The position numbers and the translations under genes are program-made. Shown piece by piece: positions 61,538-64,000 of a DNA stretch of 64,000 nucleotides; the stretch's first letter is position 1, and every line of letters starts with the position of its first letter. Under the pieces are notes generated by a model. That model did not search any database. It saw nothing but the letters and a program-made list of their open reading frames with translations, and was not told the origin of the DNA. The DNA is taken from the NCBI GenBank assembly GCA_022482925.1, contig JAKVOG010000002.1, positions 124,001 to 188,000 on the forward strand, written 5' to 3'. The stretch is from Selenomonas sp. (GTDB lineage: Bacteria; Bacillota; Negativicutes; Selenomonadales; Selenomonadaceae).

Positions 61538-62359
61538 ATGAGTTTTGTGCTGGAACACATGAGAGATAATCTTTGGCGCGGCAAATTTTCGCTTCTGACA
61601 GAGGAGCTTTGCACCCATGGGCTGACTGGCCGCCTGGGTGGAGTCAGTCAGACTCCTTATGATTCACTGAATATGGCTTTACATGTAGGGGATTTGCCAG
61701 AGGCAGTCTGGCAAAACCGGCAGCGGTTCTTTCATGCTTTGGGATTGAAGGCAGAAGAACTGGTGACACCAGAACAGGTACATGGCGATCATATCGAACG
61801 GGTCAGCCGCAAGCAGGCCGGACGGGGCGCAAGGGAATACAGTGATTCGATTCCGCAGACCGATGCGCTTATTACCGATGAACCGGGGTTGCCATTGATG
61901 CTCTGTTTTGCGGATTGTACGCCCATCCTGTTCCTTGATCCTGAGCATCGGGCTGTGGGCATTGCTCATGGTGGCTGGAAAGGAACGGTTCAGAAAATCG
62001 CCCAGAAGACTGTCCTACGCATGCAGCAGGAGTTTGGGACCAGGCCGGAAGAACTGCTGGCGGCAATCGGTCCTTCAATCGGTCCCTGCTGTTATGAGGT
62101 CGGTGATGAAGTCGCCGGAAAGTTTCGGACCGCGTTTGCTGGTCATGATGAGCTGCTTCAGCAGAATGCTGAAGGTGCCTATCAACTGGATCTCTGGCAG
62201 GCAAACCGGGTTCAGCTGCTTGATGCAGGTTTGACGGATGAACATATCGATCGGGCAGATACCTGTACGGCCTGCAAGCATCAGTGGTTTTTCTCCTATC
62301 GTGCGGATGGTGGGAAGACCGGTCGTATGGCAGCTGTTATTGCATTGAACAAATATTGA
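61538..62359 (+). CDS. pgeF: PgeF (YfiH) multicopper-like purine nucleosidase / peptidoglycan editing factor
   Basis: Laccase-domain protein, 273 aa. Zinc ligands: VGHGVH-type PEQVHGDHI (His), DCTPILFLD (Cys in ADCTP) and AHGGWKGT (His). Family enzymes cleave adenosine/inosine and in E. coli exclude wrong amino acids from cell-wall precursors. It starts the small division-linked cluster before yggS and sepF. TGAGGG precedes the ATG. Confidence 0.93.
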   Translation: MSFVLEHMRDNLWRGKFSLLTEELCTHGLTGRLGGVSQTPYDSLNMALHVGDLPEAVWQNRQRFFHALGLKAEELVTPEQVHGDHIERVSRKQAGRGAREYSDSIPQTDALITDEPGLPLMLCFADCTPILFLDPEHRAVGIAHGGWKGTVQKIAQKTVLRMQQEFGTRPEELLAAIGPSIGPCCYEVGDEVAGKFRTAFAGHDELLQQNAEGAYQLDLWQANRVQLLDAGLTDEHIDRADTCTACKHQWFFSYRADGGKTGRMAAVIALNKY

Positions 62360-62382
62360 GCATTTCAATAGGGGGTAATCGC

Positions 62383-63075
62383 ATGATAAAAGACAGGCTT
62401 CACGAAGTAGAGCTGGCTATTGATGAGGCCCGGGCACGTCGTACGCTGGTTCCACAGGACGAATCGGTCCGGCTGATTGCTGTGACGAAGAATCATGGCA
62501 TAGAAGAAATGCGCGAGGCAATCGATGCCGGAGCTGCAGATATCGGCGAAAACCGTATCCAGGAGCTGCCGGGAAAAAGGATACCCTGCAGCGGGATGTG
62601 ACCTGGCATCTTATCGGTCACTTGCAGACCAACAAGGCCAGGCAGGCGGTGCAGTATTTTGATCTGATTCATTCCGTGGACTCCGAGCATCTGGCACGGG
62701 CTATTGATAAGGAAGCGGGAAAGATCGGGAAAGGTACAGGATATTCTGGTACAGGTCAATCTGGCGAAGGAAGCCAGCAAATCCGGGATCTATGAAGAGG
62801 ACCTGCGTGGCTTGCTGGATTGCATCGAAACGATGCCAAATCTGCGATTAAGGGGACTCATGTGCATTGCACCGAACTATGATCAGGTCGAGACTTGTCG
62901 GCCTTTATTTCGGAAAATGCATGAAATTTATCAGCGGGTAAAGGAGATTCCTTACTCGACGGCGAATATTACATATTTATCAATGGGTATGACCCATGAT
63001 TATCGTATTGCCGTGGAGGAAGGCGCAAATATCGTCCGGGTTGGCACAGCCATCTTTGGACCACGCCAATACTAA
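62383..63075 (+). CDS. YggS-family PLP homeostasis protein, two frame breaks
   Basis: PLP-binding protein of alanine racemase N-fold, about 230 aa when repaired. Frame 1 reads RLIAVTKNHGIEEMREAID (PLP Lys) and ENRIQELPG. Near 62575 one base is missing (probably one A of AAAAAA), and a new frame reads KKDTLQRDVTWHLIGHLQT and HSVDSEHLARAID. Near 62731 one base is extra and the third frame gives VQDILVQVNLAKEASK, then GLMCIAPN and YLSMGMTHDYRIAVE to RVGTAIFGPR. All core motifs survive, so errors are likely. YggS-SepF-YlmH order is typical of Gram-positive division loci. Confidence 0.9.
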
Positions 63076-63090
63076 TTTGAGGTGGATAAA

Positions 63091-63585
63091 ATGAGCATAA
63101 TTGATAAAGTCTGTGGCAAGATGGGCTTGCTGGATCCAGAAGACGATAAACTGAACCTGGAGGATGAGACGCTGGGACGTCAGCCGGAAGTCAAGCAGGA
63201 TGAAGAGGAAGAACGAATGGGCATGGGGCGTGAGGACTGGCTCCCGTAATGTGGTCGATTTCCATTCGGCAGCATCGGCGCGGGAAAATGTGGTCAACAG
63301 TATCAAGATGAAGGTTATTGTCATTGAACCGAAGACGTTTGATGATGCGCAGCAGGTGGCGAATAATCTGCGTGAAAAGAAACCGGTCGTCATCAATTTC
63401 GAGAAGACGAAGCAGAAGATGCCAAGCGTATCATTGACTTCATCAGCGGTACGACCTATGCGCTGAATGGCGAGATCAAGAAGGTCGGGCATAATGTATT
63501 CCTTTGCGCACCAAGCAATGTCAACGTCAGCTATACAGAGGATGAGCGCAAGGTATCGACAGAGATGCCCTGGCTGAAGAAATAA
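63091..63585 (+). CDS. sepF: Cell division protein SepF, two frame breaks
   Basis: FtsZ-bundling and membrane-binding partner of the divisome, about 164 aa when repaired. The N-terminal amphipathic [14 protein letters not shown] is the membrane anchor; the core has [29 protein letters not shown] and, after the second break, [16 protein letters not shown] and [11 protein letters not shown]. Breaks: one extra base near 63222 and one missing near 63414 (probably GG read as G). Start ATG 63091 follows GAGGTGG. The gene lies between yggS and ylmH as in other Firmicutes. Confidence 0.9.
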
Positions 63586-63605
63586 GAGGCGGATATCAGG
63601 TAACT

Positions 63606-64000
63606 ATGGCAAATGAACAGAAAGAAAAACTGATTCGATTCTATAAAGGGACCGAAGGAGAAGAAACGGTTATTAAGCTGGTGGATCTGGCAGAAGCGGT
63701 ACAGCGGAACCAGAAGTTCCGTATCAGTGAATTCCTTGATCCATTCGGGCAGGAAATTGCCGAAACGGTAGCAGCCAACTATGGCAATATCCGGGTTGAT
63801 TTCAATGGCGGCTATCAGGGGGCCGAGCGTGCCCGGGCTATGTTTGTGCATGAAGATTTTGCAGGCACGCCGGCAGGTTTTGATATTGCGTGCATCCGGG
63901 CTGCCTGGAACGGGCAGTTTGCGCGTTTGTCGCACCGCGATGTGCTGGGCTCCTCATGGGACTCGGCATTGAACGTGATCGTCTGGGCGATCTGCTGGTA
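63606..64000 (+). CDS. YlmH-like RNA-binding protein, 3' truncated, one frame break
   Basis: N-terminal part of a YlmH-family protein; members end in an S4 RNA-binding domain, which would lie beyond the window. Visible: RISEFLDPFGQEIAETVA, RVDFNGGYQGAERARAM, and HRDVLGS. Near 63951 one base seems missing (TCC for TCCC): the following bases read LMGLGIERDRLGDLLV in another frame, which is the family continuation. YlmH homologues help translation/ribosome rescue and sit beside sepF. Truncation at base 64000 is due to the window. Confidence 0.85.
   Translation, partial: MANEQKEKLIRFYKGTEGEETVIKLVDLAEAVQRNQKFRISEFLDPFGQEIAETVAANYGNIRVDFNGGYQGAERARAMFVHEDFAGTPAGFDIACIRAAWNGQFARLSHRDVLGSSWDSALNVIVWAICW

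Noticed and set aside
1..64000. tRNA, rRNA, insertion sequence, prophage or toxin-antitoxin modules
   Set aside because: I looked for tRNA-like cloverleaf ends, transposase motifs, integrases and paired small toxin/antitoxin genes and found none I could support by eye.

Overview
The window is chromosomal DNA from a diderm Firmicute, most likely a member of the Selenomonadaceae (Negativicutes: Selenomonas/Mitsuokella-like). The main reasons are an outer-membrane porin with an N-terminal S-layer-homology (SLH) domain and a C-terminal Phe, next to Gram-positive-style gene content and regulation: a T-box before thrS, infC-rpmI-rplT behind an attenuator-like leader and starting at AUU, a SpoVB-like flippase, prfC, rodZ and sepF/ylmH. 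Genus is inference.

Layout. 1-5.2 kb: riboflavin operon ribD(partial)-ribE-ribBA-ribH, then a YfcE-like phosphodiesterase, hslO and a YgjP-like metalloprotein. 5.2-10.6 kb: SLH porin (minus strand), an AT-rich divergent promoter region, then a secreted stand-alone carbohydrate-binding protein and a multidomain GH26 mannanase. 10.8-16.6 kb: a membrane sensor PP2C (RsbU/SpoIIE-type) phosphatase, then a small pseudopilin/PilN/PilO cassette. 16.6-23.3 kb: aroC-aroK-aroB, rplS, lepB, xth, and a molybdopterin oxidoreductase on the minus strand. 23.4-33.2 kb: prfC, two secreted proteins (one a CE2-like esterase), a GalT-like DUF4931 protein, SpoVB-like flippase, lipid kinase, tmcAL, mnmA. 33.3-39.7 kb: a co-directional run with a NYN protein carrying an octapeptide repeat, a DUF3783 protein, a membrane coiled-coil protein, an NMT1/SsuA-type ABC importer and a gluzincin-like protein. 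39.7-46.9 kb: a long glutamine synthetase, a collapsed RND efflux locus, a divergent gene pair around two LexA-like boxes (one partner a YneA-like LysM protein), and T-box-controlled thrS. 46.9-56.4 kb: infC-rpmI-rplT, an rRNA methyltransferase, thiN, miaA-hfq, dut-rarA, an Rrf2 regulator with nifS, and a PBP5-type carboxypeptidase. 56.4-64 kb: rodZ, ygiQ, nrdR, a TIGR03960-like radical SAM gene, pgeF, yggS, sepF and ylmH (cut by the window end).

Most genes are ordinary core metabolism and translation. Accessory interest lies in the mannan locus, the pilin cassette, the NYN/octapeptide cluster, the SOS-like divergent pair and the Rrf2 operator. A general caution: I count about 17 single-base frame breaks, many in genes that must work (thrS has three, sepF two). 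These look like consensus sequencing errors, so frame breaks in less essential genes should not be read as biology without resequencing. No tRNA, rRNA, CRISPR array, insertion sequence or prophage was seen.
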